Part shown: positions 18,204-27,084 of the stretch, one piece after another
Position numbering within the stretch: position 1 is the first letter of the stretch
How the letters are laid out: every line of letters starts with the position of its first letter
NCBI RefSeq assembly: GCF_014705705.1
Contig: NZ_JACXLD010000001.1
Coordinates: 186,001 to 250,000, forward strand
Reading direction: 5' to 3'
Length of the DNA stretch: 64,000 bases
Source: Spongiibacter pelagi
Lineage (GTDB): Bacteria > Pseudomonadota > Gammaproteobacteria > Pseudomonadales > Spongiibacteraceae
Notes under the pieces: generated by a model
Told to the model about the DNA's origin: nothing
What the model saw: only the letters and a program-made list of their open reading frames with translations
The model's database searches: none
Made by a program: the position numbers and the translations under genes

Positions 18204-18764
18204 TTATTGAGCAGCCACTGAATCTTGTGCAGCGGCTCTCTCTGTAACATCAAAAATTGTGTAGGACAGGGTGATCACGTGAATATCCTTGGGGAGATCA
18301 CGGTCAACAATGAATCGCAGCGGCATATCTGCAGAGGCACCGGCCGCCAGTGGCTGCTGGTTAAAGCAAAAACACTCTGTTTTGTGGAAATATTCCACCG
18401 CCCGCGAAGGCACAATGCTGGGAATAGACTGCGACACCATGTAGCGACTTTCATTGTTTTTGGCAAAGAATGTCACTGTGGCCGGCTCACCGGGGTGAAC
18501 TTCAACCTGACTGGTATTTGGCCCGAATTCCCAGGGCATCATTTCATTGTTTTGCGCCACAAACTGCACTTTAACAACACGCTCAGTATCAACGCTGGAC
18601 TCTACAACCGTGTATTGGCCGCGAGTCTTACCGTTGATGCCGAGCAAATCACACATTGCATTATAGAGTGGCGGCATCACCCACATGGCGAAAGCAAACA
18701 TTGCCACCACCAGCACGCTGAGCTTGCCGGCGGTTTTTGCAATATTTTCGTTCGCTTTCGACAC
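18204..18764 (-). CDS. ctaG: cytochrome c oxidase assembly protein CtaG/COX11
   Basis: Copper-delivery protein for the CuB site in subunit I (186 residues). One N-terminal membrane helix lies near residues 15-35, followed by a beta-rich periplasmic domain with the copper-binding motif ECFCFNQQPL and the family element MPLRFIVD. The start codon is GTG, supported by AGAGGA 6 bases upstream. It lies between subunit I and subunit III genes, the standard location. Confidence 0.94.
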   Translation of the reverse strand: MSKANENIAKTAGKLSVLVVAMFAFAMWVMPPLYNAMCDLLGINGKTRGQYTVVESSVDTERVVKVQFVAQNNEMMPWEFGPNTSQVEVHPGEPATVTFFAKNNESRYMVSQSIPSIVPSRAVEYFHKTECFCFNQQPLAAGASADMPLRFIVDRDLPKDIHVITLSYTIFDVTERAAAQDSVAAQ

Positions 18765-18776
18765 GTGTTTATCCTC

Positions 18777-20330
18777 TTACTTCACTTCTGGTGGAGTAGT
18801 GAAGGTGTGGTAAGGCGCTGGTGAAGGCACTGTCCACTCAAGGGTAGTTGCACCTTCCCAAACTTTGTCACTGTTCACAGGCTTGCCATGGGTAATGGTA
18901 CGCACAATGTTGAACAAGAACAGCAACTGGCTCGAACCGTAAATGAAGGCACCGATTGACGACATCATGTTGAAGTCAGCAAACATCATGTTGTAGTCAG
19001 GGATACGGCGTGGCATACCTGCCAACCCGGCGAAATGCTGCGGGAAGAAGGTCAGGTTGAAGCCAATGAACGAAATCCAGAAATGGGTTTTACCCATGGC
19101 TTCGTTGTACATTTTGCCGGTCCACTTTGGCAGCCAGTAGTACACCGCTGCAGACAAGGCGAAGATCGCACCCGCAACCATGGTGTAGTGGAAGTGAGCA
19201 ACAACAAAGTAGCTGTCGTGGTACTGGAAGTCAGCAGGCGCAATCGCCAGCATCAGACCAGAGAAACCACCCACGGTGAACAGGAACACCTTGGCAATCG
19301 CAAACAGCATTGGCGTTTCAAGAGTGATAGAACCCTTGAACATGGTGGTGATCCAGTTGAACACCTTGGCCGCTGTTGGCACCGCGATCAGCATGGTGGC
19401 GTACATGTAGAACAGCTCGCCCGCCAGTGGCAGACCAACAGTGTACATGTGGTGAGCCCACACGATGAACGACAGGAAGGCGATAGACGCTGTTGCGTAA
19501 ACCATTGAGTCGTAACCGAACAAAGGCTTGCGCGAGAACACTGGGATAATCTCAGACACCACACCGAAGGCGGGCAGAATGATGATGTATACCTCGGGGT
19601 GACCGAAGAACCAGAACACGTGCTGGAACAGAACCGGGTCACCGCCACCAGCAGCAGAGAAGAAGCTGGTACCGAAGTGAATATCCATCAGCATCATGGT
19701 TACTGCACCGGCCAGTACGGGCATTACCGCAACCAGCAGGAAGGCCGTGATCAACCAAGTCCATACGAACAGCGGCATCTTCATGTAGGTCATGCCGGGA
19801 GCGCGCATATTAACAATGGTTGCGATGATGTTGATCGAACCCATGATCGACGAAATACCCATGGCGTGAACACTGAAGATAAACAGGGTTACGCTTGGTG
19901 GGGCATAGGTGGTCGACAGTGGCGCGTAGAACGTCCAACCGAAGTTTGGCGCACCGCCTTCCATGAACAGGCTAGAAGCCAGAATCAGGAAAGTGGGTGG
20001 CAGAATCCAGAATGACCAGTTGTTCATCCGTGGCAGGGCCATATCTGGCGCACCGATCATCAACGGAATCATCCAGTTAGCCAAACCAACGAACGCCGGC
20101 ATGATGGCACCAAATACCATCACCAGACCGTGCATTGTGGTCATCTGATTGAAGAACGCGGGATCAACAATCTGCAGGCCGGGCTGGAACAGCTCGGCAC
20201 GAATAATCATTGCGAAAGAACCACCTAACAGGAACATCGCAAAGCTGAACCAAAGGTACATGGTACCAATGTCTTTATGGTTGGTTGTAAACAACCAACG
20301 GCTGAAACCCTTAGCAGGTCCGTGAGCCAT
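18777..20330 (-). CDS. ctaD: cytochrome c oxidase subunit I
   Basis: Catalytic subunit holding heme a and the heme a3-CuB oxygen-reduction site (517 residues, 12 helices). Diagnostic motifs are TMHGLVMVFGAIMP (heme a His), WFFGHPEVYIIILPAFG (CuB His and cross-linked Tyr), WAHHMYTVGLP (CuB His pair) and YFVVAHFHYTMV (heme a3/heme a His). The K-channel Tyr and the Glu region indicate an A-type oxidase. Start is ATG; 11 bp from ctaC. Confidence 0.98.
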   Translation of the reverse strand: MAHGPAKGFSRWLFTTNHKDIGTMYLWFSFAMFLLGGSFAMIIRAELFQPGLQIVDPAFFNQMTTMHGLVMVFGAIMPAFVGLANWMIPLMIGAPDMALPRMNNWSFWILPPTFLILASSLFMEGGAPNFGWTFYAPLSTTYAPPSVTLFIFSVHAMGISSIMGSINIIATIVNMRAPGMTYMKMPLFVWTWLITAFLLVAVMPVLAGAVTMMLMDIHFGTSFFSAAGGGDPVLFQHVFWFFGHPEVYIIILPAFGVVSEIIPVFSRKPLFGYDSMVYATASIAFLSFIVWAHHMYTVGLPLAGELFYMYATMLIAVPTAAKVFNWITTMFKGSITLETPMLFAIAKVFLFTVGGFSGLMLAIAPADFQYHDSYFVVAHFHYTMVAGAIFALSAAVYYWLPKWTGKMYNEAMGKTHFWISFIGFNLTFFPQHFAGLAGMPRRIPDYNMMFADFNMMSSIGAFIYGSSQLLFLFNIVRTITHGKPVNSDKVWEGATTLEWTVPSPAPYHTFTTPPEVK

Positions 20331-20341
20331 GACGAATCCCC

Positions 20342-21508
20342 CTACTGACCTTTCTTGAATTTGTAGACATCAACTGGCTGCAACATGTCACCCATGTTAT
20401 TGCCAAATGCGTTGCGCTGGTAAGTAGTGACGGCCGCCAGGTCGACCTCATTGAGCTGGCCACCAAACGCCTGCATCGCAGTGCCGGGCACACCATTCAC
20501 AATCACGTCCAGATGTCCTTTGGTTGAGCCAGTCGCCAGCGGGCTGCCAGCAATCGCTTTACCCACGCCGCCTTCACCGTTGGCACCGTGACAGGCCAAA
20601 CAGTTGCGCTCGTAAACTTTCTTACCGCGCGCCACCAGCTCATCCATGGTGAATTCTTTAGCCATCAGCTCTTTCAACTCAGCCGCTTCAGCCAGTTTAC
20701 CGGCCAACCACTGGTCGTATTCTTCTTGCTCAACCACGTTTACCACAATCGGCATAAAGCCGTGATTGCGGCCACACAGCTCCGCACACTGACCGCGATA
20801 AACGCCAGTTTCAGTGGGCTTGGTCCACGCTTCGTTGACAAATCCGGGGATCGCATCGCGCTTAACCGCCAACTCAGGAACCCACCACGCGTGCAGTACG
20901 TCGTTGGCAGTAACCAGGAAGCGAGTTTTGGAGTTCACAGGTAGAACAACGGGCTCATCAACTTCCAACAGGTAGTTCGAGCCTTTCTCTTCTTCGTTGC
21001 CAATCTCGGACTCAGGCGTGCGCAGATTAGAGAAGAAAGTAACGTTATCGCCATTCGGGTTGATGTATTCGTACTTCCACTTCCACTGATAACCGGTGAT
21101 CAGGATGTCCTGAGCCGCGTCGTCAGTGTCGTAAACTTCGATCAGTACTTTAGTGGCGGGAACCGCCATGATGATCAACAACAGGAAAGGCACCACGGTC
21201 CAAGCGATTTCGAGCTTGGTATTTTCGTGGAAAGTAGCGGGCTCAGAGTGACGCTCTTTGCGGTATGCAAATACCGAATAAAACATCAGACCGAAAACGA
21301 TGATACCGACTACCACACAGATCCAGAAAACCAGCATATGCAGGTCGTAGATCTTGTGGCCGACTTCGGTCACCCCCGGTGTCATATTTCCGCGCCAGTG
21401 CTCTGCTTTCTCAGCAGTTGCGGCCCATACACCTGAACTCATCAGGCTGAGCAGCACCAGCACAGGATTAAGCGCCAGCTTTAACAGCCGCTTCGCTTGT
21501 TGTTGCAT
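20342..21508 (-). CDS. ctaC: cytochrome c oxidase subunit II with C-terminal cytochrome c domain (caa3 type)
   Basis: Electron-entry subunit (388 residues from ATG 21508). A signal peptide is followed by two membrane helices, a cupredoxin domain with the CuA site GQCAELCGRNHGFM (about residue 240), then a fused cytochrome c domain with CLACHG (about 315). The fusion makes the oxidase caa3-like. Several in-frame starts lie upstream (to 21562); the ATG at 21508 has GGAG about 10 bases before it and starts MQQQAKRLLK directly ahead of the hydrophobic signal. It is the first gene of the oxidase operon. Confidence 0.95.
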   Translation of the reverse strand: MQQQAKRLLKLALNPVLVLLSLMSSGVWAATAEKAEHWRGNMTPGVTEVGHKIYDLHMLVFWICVVVGIIVFGLMFYSVFAYRKERHSEPATFHENTKLEIAWTVVPFLLLIIMAVPATKVLIEVYDTDDAAQDILITGYQWKWKYEYINPNGDNVTFFSNLRTPESEIGNEEEKGSNYLLEVDEPVVLPVNSKTRFLVTANDVLHAWWVPELAVKRDAIPGFVNEAWTKPTETGVYRGQCAELCGRNHGFMPIVVNVVEQEEYDQWLAGKLAEAAELKELMAKEFTMDELVARGKKVYERNCLACHGANGEGGVGKAIAGSPLATGSTKGHLDVIVNGVPGTAMQAFGGQLNEVDLAAVTTYQRNAFGNNMGDMLQPVDVYKFKKGQ

Positions 21509-22003
21509 CTCCCGTGTCTCCATAAACATTAAAAGGAAACCCTCAGCCCGTCCCGGCAGCAACGCAGAAATATATAGCCTGTTATGTGAGTACCAATGCG
21601 GTTTTTTATAATCAGGTCAAAAGGGACCACCAAATCCACCCCTGCGGGCGAATCTGGTCATCTCTCTCGATCATATTTTCGCGTCGTCAAACCCCGATTT
21701 TGGCTTTGGGTGCGACAAAACGCCGCAATTATAAACCGCAAAATTCTGGTAAGGCTACTCTGATAGAAGCAAACGGACTTAGTCAGTCGCTATTTCATAA
21801 GGTTCGCTTTTCTACACAAAACACAATCTTGTGTGTTTATTTTTTATCCAAGCACAATATATGGTCTATTTTTCAAGTTTTACGCGAATTGAGCCGGTAA
21901 AAAATTTCATTCTTCTTTCTTATATATTTGTGGCCTTGGCCGAATTAAACAACCATGTTGGCAAATCTCACGCGTCGATCTCCGCCTTTCGACAGCACAC
22001 CCA
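21509..22003. promoter_or_regulatory. long leader/promoter region of the oxidase operon
   Basis: About 495 bases without a credible gene, between the ctaC start and the 3' end of the LysR gene. Open frames here lack a good start or familiar sequence. It must hold the oxidase promoter; AT-rich stretches near 21575-21610 (minus strand TATATATT and TGATTATAAA) are -10 candidates, but no convincing pair was found. A small inverted repeat ACACAA/TTGTGT (21821-21826 with 21829-21834), followed by a T-rich run, could be a weak hairpin. Nothing else recognised. Confidence 0.4.
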
Positions 22004-22900
22004 CTAACAAGACAGCGCCGTTATCGCCCCCTTAATCAAGCGCTCCGCGGCCAGTGCCGCAGGACCTGCCAAATCTCGCTCGGGCAATACGATAAATAAC
22101 TCCGCAAAACGCTCGCCACCCTCAAGCAAGGGCAGCGGCTTCAACAAACCGCTGGCCAGCTCCTGCCGAATGGCCACCTCCGGCAGCCAAGCAAAGCCCA
22201 TTCCTTTAGACACCGCCTCTACCGAGGCCTCCATGCGGCTCACCGTGAGGCGCCTTGCCGCATCCAGCCAACCGGAATCGCGTTGACGGCGCTGCCCCGT
22301 ATCCCGAACAACCACCTGACAAAAGGGCCGCAAGTCCCGGTAATCCAACGCGCGCTCCATTTTGTGCAGCGAATGTTCCGCATGGGCCACCGCCACAAAC
22401 CGCACCCGCAAAAGTTGGTCGCCGAGAAAGCCCGGCGGCACAATTCCGGTAATGACCAAATCCGCCCGACGCTCCAGCAGCGCCTCTTCACCACCGCTTA
22501 ATACCGATTCCAAACACTCCACGCGGGTTTCCGGGAACTGATTCATCACCTCATTTACGCAGTCCAACAACACACTGCGCGGAAACAATGTATCCGCCAC
22601 GATTCTCAGCGATGGCTCCGCGCCCGAAGCCATAATGCGCGCCGAGGATTCCAAGCGTTGGGCCTCTTCTAACAGCGCTCGCCCGCGCCGGTGCAGAACC
22701 TGTCCCGCGTCCGTCAGTACCGCCTTCCGCCCCTCAATACGAAACACCGGCACCCCAAGCTGCTCCTCCAGCTTTTGCACCGCATAAGTCACCGCCGACT
22801 GGCTTTTATTTACAGCTTCAGCAGCTTTGGCATAACTGCCTTCATCCACCACCGCCAAAAAACAAAACCACTGCTCCAATGAGGTTCTTGGGCTGCGCAT
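22004..22900 (-). CDS. LysR family transcriptional regulator
   Basis: 298-residue LysR-type regulator: an N-terminal winged helix-turn-helix (residues about 5-65, including SYAKAAEAVNKSQSAVTYAVQKLEEQLGV quoted in part: SQSAVTYAVQKLEEQLGVPV), then a periplasmic-binding-like effector domain. It is divergent from the azoreductase-pirin pair 94 bp away, the typical arrangement in which the regulator controls its neighbour and itself. The ligand is unknown; a quinone or electrophile signal would fit azoR (inference). Confidence 0.92.
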   Translation of the reverse strand: MRSPRTSLEQWFCFLAVVDEGSYAKAAEAVNKSQSAVTYAVQKLEEQLGVPVFRIEGRKAVLTDAGQVLHRRGRALLEEAQRLESSARIMASGAEPSLRIVADTLFPRSVLLDCVNEVMNQFPETRVECLESVLSGGEEALLERRADLVITGIVPPGFLGDQLLRVRFVAVAHAEHSLHKMERALDYRDLRPFCQVVVRDTGQRRQRDSGWLDAARRLTVSRMEASVEAVSKGMGFAWLPEVAIRQELASGLLKPLPLLEGGERFAELFIVLPERDLAGPAALAAERLIKGAITALSC

Positions 22901-22994
22901 AAATATCTATTTTCCTGATTGGTTTGGCGTAAAAAATGCGCTTTTTAATTCGATTTATCAATAGTTAAATACAAACACACCGAGGAGAAATACC
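22901..22994. promoter_or_regulatory. divergent promoter region of LysR gene and azoR
   Basis: An AT-rich 94-bp gap. ATTCGATTTATCAAT (about 22949-22963) has the imperfect dyad and T-N11-A form expected of a LysR binding site. The azoR Shine-Dalgarno GAGGAG lies immediately before its start. Exact promoters were not assigned. Confidence 0.4.
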
Positions 22995-23597
22995 ATGAAA
23001 ACCATCTTATACATCAGCAGCAGCCTACATGGCGAAGAAGGCCAATCCAGCCAATTGGCGCGCCAATTTCTATCCACCAAACAAGAAGTTGAAGCCGGTC
23101 TGCGTATTATCGAGCGAAATGTTGGCTTAGAGCCCATTCCCCACTTAAATGCGGAAACATTCCAAGGCTTTCAACTTGAACCAAGCCAGCGCAATGCCAC
23201 CCAAACCGCTGCCGCTAATTTATCAGACCAATTGATTAACGAGCTGCGCAGTGCCGATGAAATCCTTATTGGAATGCCCCTGTACAACCTGGGTGTACCC
23301 TCAACCTTCAAGGCCTGGATCGACTACATTGCCCGCGCCGGCCAAACGTTTAAGTACACCGAAAATGGCCCACAGGGCTTACTCGAAGACAAAAAGATCA
23401 CCATTATTGCAGCGCGAGGCGGCAGCTATCAGGGTACCGCACTGGACACCCAAAGTGATTATCTACGACATATCTTCGGCCTGATCGGGTTGACCCAACT
23501 TGAATTTATCTATGCCGAAAATCTTGCTTTGGGCGGCGATATAGCTGAAAAATCCCGACAAAACGCGCTAGACACTATTCGCCAACACGCAGCCTGA
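22995..23597 (+). CDS. azoR: FMN-dependent NADH-azoreductase
   Basis: Flavodoxin-fold FMN enzyme that reduces quinones and azo compounds by two electrons, protecting against quinone stress (200 residues). Seen motifs are ILYISSSLHGEEGQSSQLA (FMN phosphate loop), GMPLYNLGVPSTFKAWIDYI, ARAGQTFKYTENGPQGLL and AARGGSYQ, all matching AzoR. The start has GAGGAG. The pirin gene begins 8 bp after the stop, so the two form an operon under the divergent LysR regulator. Confidence 0.93.
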   Translation: MKTILYISSSLHGEEGQSSQLARQFLSTKQEVEAGLRIIERNVGLEPIPHLNAETFQGFQLEPSQRNATQTAAANLSDQLINELRSADEILIGMPLYNLGVPSTFKAWIDYIARAGQTFKYTENGPQGLLEDKKITIIAARGGSYQGTALDTQSDYLRHIFGLIGLTQLEFIYAENLALGGDIAEKSRQNALDTIRQHAA

Positions 23598-23605
23598 GTG
23601 ATGCT

Positions 23606-24484
23606 ATGAAACCGACGTATCGCCAAGTTCGTCAATTAATACCCGCCAGAGCGGTGAGTGAAGGTGCCGGCGTGCGACTGTTCCGCAGTTTGGGGCAGTC
23701 GGCCGGCACCCGGCTCGATCCGTTTTTGATGCTCGATGAGTTTGTTTCCGACAACCCGAATGACTACATTGCCGGTTTTCCCTCCCATCCTCACCGAGGT
23801 TTTGAAACCGTAACCTATATGCTTCACGGCCATATGTTGCACGAAGACCATATGGGCAATAGCGGGCATTTACGCGCCGGCGACGTACAGTGGATGACGG
23901 CGGGGCGGGGCATTATTCACTCAGAAATGCCACAGCAACAGGAAGGGCTGATGCACGGCTTTCAATTGTGGATCAATCTGCCCGGCAAAGAAAAAATGAC
24001 GCCCGCGTTTTACCGCGATGCCGCTGCCAGTGAAATTCCGAAGCATGAGGTTTGCCAAGGCGTATCTATTCGACATATCGCCGGCACAGCCCATTACCTT
24101 CCCTCAGGCGAGGAAAGTACTGGTTTTTTTAATGGCTTGGATCAGCGCCCGCGCAGCAGCGATCCTTTATTCCTTGATATTTCACTCAGCCCCGGCAGCC
24201 AATGCGAGATTCGTTTCGCTTCTGAACACCAAGCCTTCTGTTATGTATACCAAGGGAAGGCCGAGATAGGCGAACACAGTATCCCCAAACGGCACGCCGC
24301 CAATCTCAGCGAGGGTGAAACTTGTTTAATCAAAAGCCAAACTGAAACACGGGTATTACTACTCGCCGGCAAACCCTTTCTCGAACCCATTGCCCAGTAC
24401 GGCCCCTTTGTAATGAATACCGTGGATGAAATTGATCAAGCGCTGCGAGATTACCGCGATGGCCGCCTTACTGAGTCAAGCTAA
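23606..24484 (+). CDS. pirin family protein (bicupin)
   Basis: A bicupin protein of 292 residues; bacterial pirins such as YhhW can act as quercetin dioxygenases, and others bind enzymes or regulators. The N-terminal cupin has FPSHPHRGFETVTYML, the conserved metal ligands in HEDHMGNSGHL, and WMTAGRGIIHSEMP. The C-terminal cupin (about 180-285) follows with AFCYVYQGKAEIG. It is cotranscribed with azoR, a common pairing, consistent with a role in oxidative or quinone stress. The substrate cannot be told from sequence. Confidence 0.9.
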   Translation: MKPTYRQVRQLIPARAVSEGAGVRLFRSLGQSAGTRLDPFLMLDEFVSDNPNDYIAGFPSHPHRGFETVTYMLHGHMLHEDHMGNSGHLRAGDVQWMTAGRGIIHSEMPQQQEGLMHGFQLWINLPGKEKMTPAFYRDAAASEIPKHEVCQGVSIRHIAGTAHYLPSGEESTGFFNGLDQRPRSSDPLFLDISLSPGSQCEIRFASEHQAFCYVYQGKAEIGEHSIPKRHAANLSEGETCLIKSQTETRVLLLAGKPFLEPIAQYGPFVMNTVDEIDQALRDYRDGRLTESS

Positions 24485-24522
24485 AACACATCCATTAAAC
24501 CCCAAGGGGTATTTGATTTCGG

Positions 24523-24550
24523 TTGGAAATCGGCTGATTTTGGGTATAGT
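24523..24550 (+). promoter_or_regulatory. sigma70-type promoter for CBS-domain gene
   Basis: TTGGAA (24523-24528) and TATAGT (24545-24550) are separated by 16 bp. The -10 ends 38 bp before the start of the CBS gene at 24589, leaving a normal leader with TGAGG as ribosome-binding site. Confidence 0.6.
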
Positions 24551-24588
24551 GAAGAACTCTTGTCCCCATAAATACGTGAGGTTGTTGT

Positions 24589-25014
24589 ATGGCAAGCAGT
24601 ATTCTAGTTCGTGAGATTATGAAAAAGCCGGCTCCTTCGGTTTCCGATCAAGTCTCCATTGCCGACGTCATCGATGCCCTAAGCCGCCACAACGTGATGG
24701 GCCTGCCCGTGGTTAATGAGTTTGGCAATATTGTCGGCTTCATCTCCGAGCAAGACTGCATCCACTCCATGCTGGTCAGCAGCTATCACTGCGAGGGCTC
24801 ACCGAGCGTGAAAGAAGTGATGCGCACCGAAGTGGTGACGGTCTCTCCAGAAACCTCGATTGTCGACCTTGCCGAAAGCATGAACCACAACCGCCCCAAG
24901 CAATATCCGGTAGTTGAAGACGGTGAACTGGTTGGCCTGGTCACACGTAAAGCCATCCTCAAAGCCCTGTGGGAAAACCGCGCTCACTGCGACGCCCCGA
25001 GTAAAATTGCCTGA
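24589..25014 (+). CDS. tandem CBS-domain protein
   Basis: A 141-residue protein made only of a CBS pair (Bateman module), about residues 8-60 and 72-128, with VNEFGNIVGFISEQDC and VEDGELVGLVTRKAIL as the repeated cores. Such stand-alone modules bind adenine nucleotides and regulate partners. It has its own promoter. A small lipoprotein gene follows 13 bp after its stop. The partner is unknown; a second CBS-only gene lies 1.4 kb downstream. Confidence 0.88.
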   Translation: MASSILVREIMKKPAPSVSDQVSIADVIDALSRHNVMGLPVVNEFGNIVGFISEQDCIHSMLVSSYHCEGSPSVKEVMRTEVVTVSPETSIVDLAESMNHNRPKQYPVVEDGELVGLVTRKAILKALWENRAHCDAPSKIA

Positions 25015-25027
25015 TCGGAAGCCTATT

Positions 25028-25192
25028 TTGCGCCTTGTTTGTCTCATTTTGAGCTCCGCTTTACTGCTTACTGCTTGCGTTAACAGTGATTACGACAGTG
25101 ACCGCGAATGGCGGCTAAGACAATGCGAAAAGCTGCTTGATTCGAACGATCGAGAAAAGTGTAAAGCGGATACTCCCCACTACACCCATTAA
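25028..25192 (+). CDS. small lipoprotein, function unknown
   Basis: A 54-residue predicted lipoprotein. The start is inferred as TTG at 25028, with GGAAG (25016-25020) 7 bases upstream; the signal MRLVCLILSSALLLTAC carries a clear lipobox LTAC. The mature part is about 38 residues, highly charged (SDREWRLRQCEKLLDSNDRE), with two further Cys (QC and KC) that could pair. It ends 8 bp before the next gene, whose Shine-Dalgarno AAGGA overlaps its end, so it belongs to the same transcription unit. The family is not recognised. Confidence 0.6.
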   Translation: MRLVCLILSSALLLTACVNSDYDSDREWRLRQCEKLLDSNDREKCKADTPHYTH

Positions 25193-25200
25193 GGAACTCC

Positions 25201-26406
25201 ATGAATAACAACTACGATGTGGTGGTGTTTGGCGCCACCAGTTTTGTCGGCCAAATTCTATGCAACTACCTTAAAGAACACCAAGAACAGCCCGCTCTAA
25301 ACTGGGCCATTGCCGGCCGCTCCAAAACCAAGCTGGAGCAAGTCAAAGCCGAGCTGGGGCTGACCCAAGATATTTTAGTGGCCGATGCTAGCGACGCCAG
25401 CGCACTGAACGCGCTGTGCCAGCAAACCAAATTGATCATTACCACCGTTGGCCCCTACGCCTTGTACGGCGAACCGCTGGTGAAAGCCTGCGCTGAAACC
25501 GGCACCGATTACTGTGACCTTACCGGCGAAGTGCAATTTATTCGCAGCATGATCGACCGCTATGAAGCCACCGCTCAGCAAAGCGGAGCGCGCATTATTC
25601 ACTGCTGCGGCTTTGACTCCATTCCCTCGGATATGGGCGTGTGGTTCACCCAACAACAAAGCATTAAGCAGTTTGGCGAACCCTGCCAAAACATTCATAT
25701 GCAGGTAAAAGCGGCCAAAGGCGGTCTCTCTGGGGGCACCATTGCCAGCCTGATGAATGTGATAGAAGAAGCCTCGAAAAACCCGGCGCTGCGCAAGCAA
25801 ATGGCCGATCCTTACATGCTGTGCCCAGAGGGCATCAGCAAGACTCGCCAGCGCAACAACCCCATGTTTACCAAAGATTCCGACTCCGGCCGCTGGGAAA
25901 TTCCCTTCTTTATGGGCGCCATTAATACCCGAGTCGTTATGCGTAGCGAGCACTTACTTTCACCACTTTACGGCACTGGCTTTAGCTACGACGAAGCGCA
26001 ATCGACTGGCGCCGGTTTTGGCGGCCGCCTCAAGGCAATGGCGGGCGGAGCGGGATTAGCCAGCTTTATGCTGACCGCCTCATTAGCCCCCGGCCGCTGG
26101 CTGCTTGGCAAAATCCTGCCCGAACCCGGCGAAGGCCCCAGCCCCAAAGAACAACTGGAAGGCTTCTTTGATATTCGCTTTACCGGCACCACCGCCAGCG
26201 GTAAAACCCTGAGCTGTAAAGTGACCGGCGACCGCGACCCCGGTTACGGCTCTACCGCAAAAATGCTGGCGCAATCGGCAATTTGCCTCGTTAAAGACAA
26301 GGATCAGCTAGCCGGCGGTTTTTGGACTACCGCCAGCGGCTTGGGTGAATCATTAGTGACCCGGCTGGAAAATCACGCCGGCCTAAGCTTTGAAGTGCTC
26401 AAATAG
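25201..26406 (+). CDS. saccharopine dehydrogenase-like / trans-acting enoyl reductase family oxidoreductase
   Basis: A 401-residue protein with an N-terminal Rossmann NAD(P)-binding fold (DVVVFGATSFVGQILCNYL; VGPYALYGEPLVKACAETG; YCDLTGE) and FDSIPSDMGVW, characteristic of the family containing mycobacterial trans-acting enoyl reductases and saccharopine dehydrogenase-like proteins. These reduce double bonds in lipids or polyketides, but most members are uncharacterised. A hydrophobic stretch near 285-305 (GGAGLASFMLTASLAPG) could contact membrane lipid. It is preceded by a small lipoprotein gene and followed by a CBS gene. Confidence 0.85.
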   Translation: MNNNYDVVVFGATSFVGQILCNYLKEHQEQPALNWAIAGRSKTKLEQVKAELGLTQDILVADASDASALNALCQQTKLIITTVGPYALYGEPLVKACAETGTDYCDLTGEVQFIRSMIDRYEATAQQSGARIIHCCGFDSIPSDMGVWFTQQQSIKQFGEPCQNIHMQVKAAKGGLSGGTIASLMNVIEEASKNPALRKQMADPYMLCPEGISKTRQRNNPMFTKDSDSGRWEIPFFMGAINTRVVMRSEHLLSPLYGTGFSYDEAQSTGAGFGGRLKAMAGGAGLASFMLTASLAPGRWLLGKILPEPGEGPSPKEQLEGFFDIRFTGTTASGKTLSCKVTGDRDPGYGSTAKMLAQSAICLVKDKDQLAGGFWTTASGLGESLVTRLENHAGLSFEVLK

Positions 26407-26463
26407 CGAAAAGTTGAGTTAGACAATCAAGCGGTAGAAAATCAGCGCAAGGGAGGCGCGTTA

Positions 26464-26871
26464 ATGACCGTAGACGAACTGATGAGTACCCGGCTAGTCA
26501 GCGTGAGTCTGGATGACCACCTGGATATTGTGCGGCAGATATTTTCCCGCACCGGCTTTCACCATTTATTAGTGGTGGAAGAGGGCCTGCTAGTTGGCGT
26601 GCTTTCAGATCGAGACTTGTTTAGAGCCATTAGCCCCAACCTTGGCACCCCCGCCGAAACTGCCAAAGACATCGCCACCCTTAACAAACATGTTCACCAA
26701 ATCATGGCGCGGCAGCCCATTACCCTAACAAGCGGCGCACCTATAACCGACGCCATCGCCCTGATGGCCGACCAGCCGATTTCCTGTGTTCCTATCGTGG
26801 ATGAAAAGCAGCGCCCACTAGGGATAATTACTTGGCGCGACGTAATGCGCTGGCTAAAGAAACAAGGCTAG
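26464..26871 (+). CDS. tandem CBS-domain protein (second copy)
   Basis: A 135-residue CBS-pair protein: TVDELMSTRLVSVSLDDHL at the N-terminus, VEEGLLVGVLSDRDLFRAI closing the first domain, and VDEKQRPLGIITWRDVMRWL the second. AGGGAGG precedes the ATG. It resembles the CBS gene at 24589 in architecture but differs in sequence, so it is a distinct paralogue. Function is presumed nucleotide sensing. Confidence 0.88.
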   Translation: MTVDELMSTRLVSVSLDDHLDIVRQIFSRTGFHHLLVVEEGLLVGVLSDRDLFRAISPNLGTPAETAKDIATLNKHVHQIMARQPITLTSGAPITDAIALMADQPISCVPIVDEKQRPLGIITWRDVMRWLKKQG

Positions 26872-26874
26872 CCT

Positions 26875-27084
26875 TCATTGCCACTCGAGATTCAGCTGCC
26901 TATGAGTTTGAGCACAATCTCTTAGGTAAAGGTTTATCAAGCCTTGATAGGGAAGACCTTTTTCCTCTGCCATCGCCTTAAAATATTCGATTGTATCTTC
27001 ATCAATCCGAATGGTGATCTGCTTCTTGAGCTTAGAAGCATAGGGGTTGGGCTTTGAATCAGAGAAATCATAATGTTTACGCAT
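26875..27084 (-). CDS. brnA: BrnA-family antitoxin (CopG-like), intact
   Basis: A 69-residue protein with the BrnA signature: KKQITIRIDEDTIEYFKAMA followed by EEKGLPYQGLINLYLRDCA, a ribbon-helix-helix DNA-binding fold. In BrnTA systems the antitoxin binds the BrnT ribonuclease toxin and represses the operon. It overlaps the upstream toxin frame by 8 bp in the standard order (toxin first). Here the toxin gene carries a stop codon, so BrnA would be an orphan antitoxin or DNA-binding protein. Confidence 0.88.
   Translation of the reverse strand: MRKHYDFSDSKPNPYASKLKKQITIRIDEDTIEYFKAMAEEKGLPYQGLINLYLRDCAQTHRQLNLEWQ

Noticed and set aside
21586-21900. 104-codon open frame in the gap upstream of the oxidase operon
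   Set aside because: No familiar sequence, no good ribosome-binding site, and composition like non-coding AT-rich DNA.
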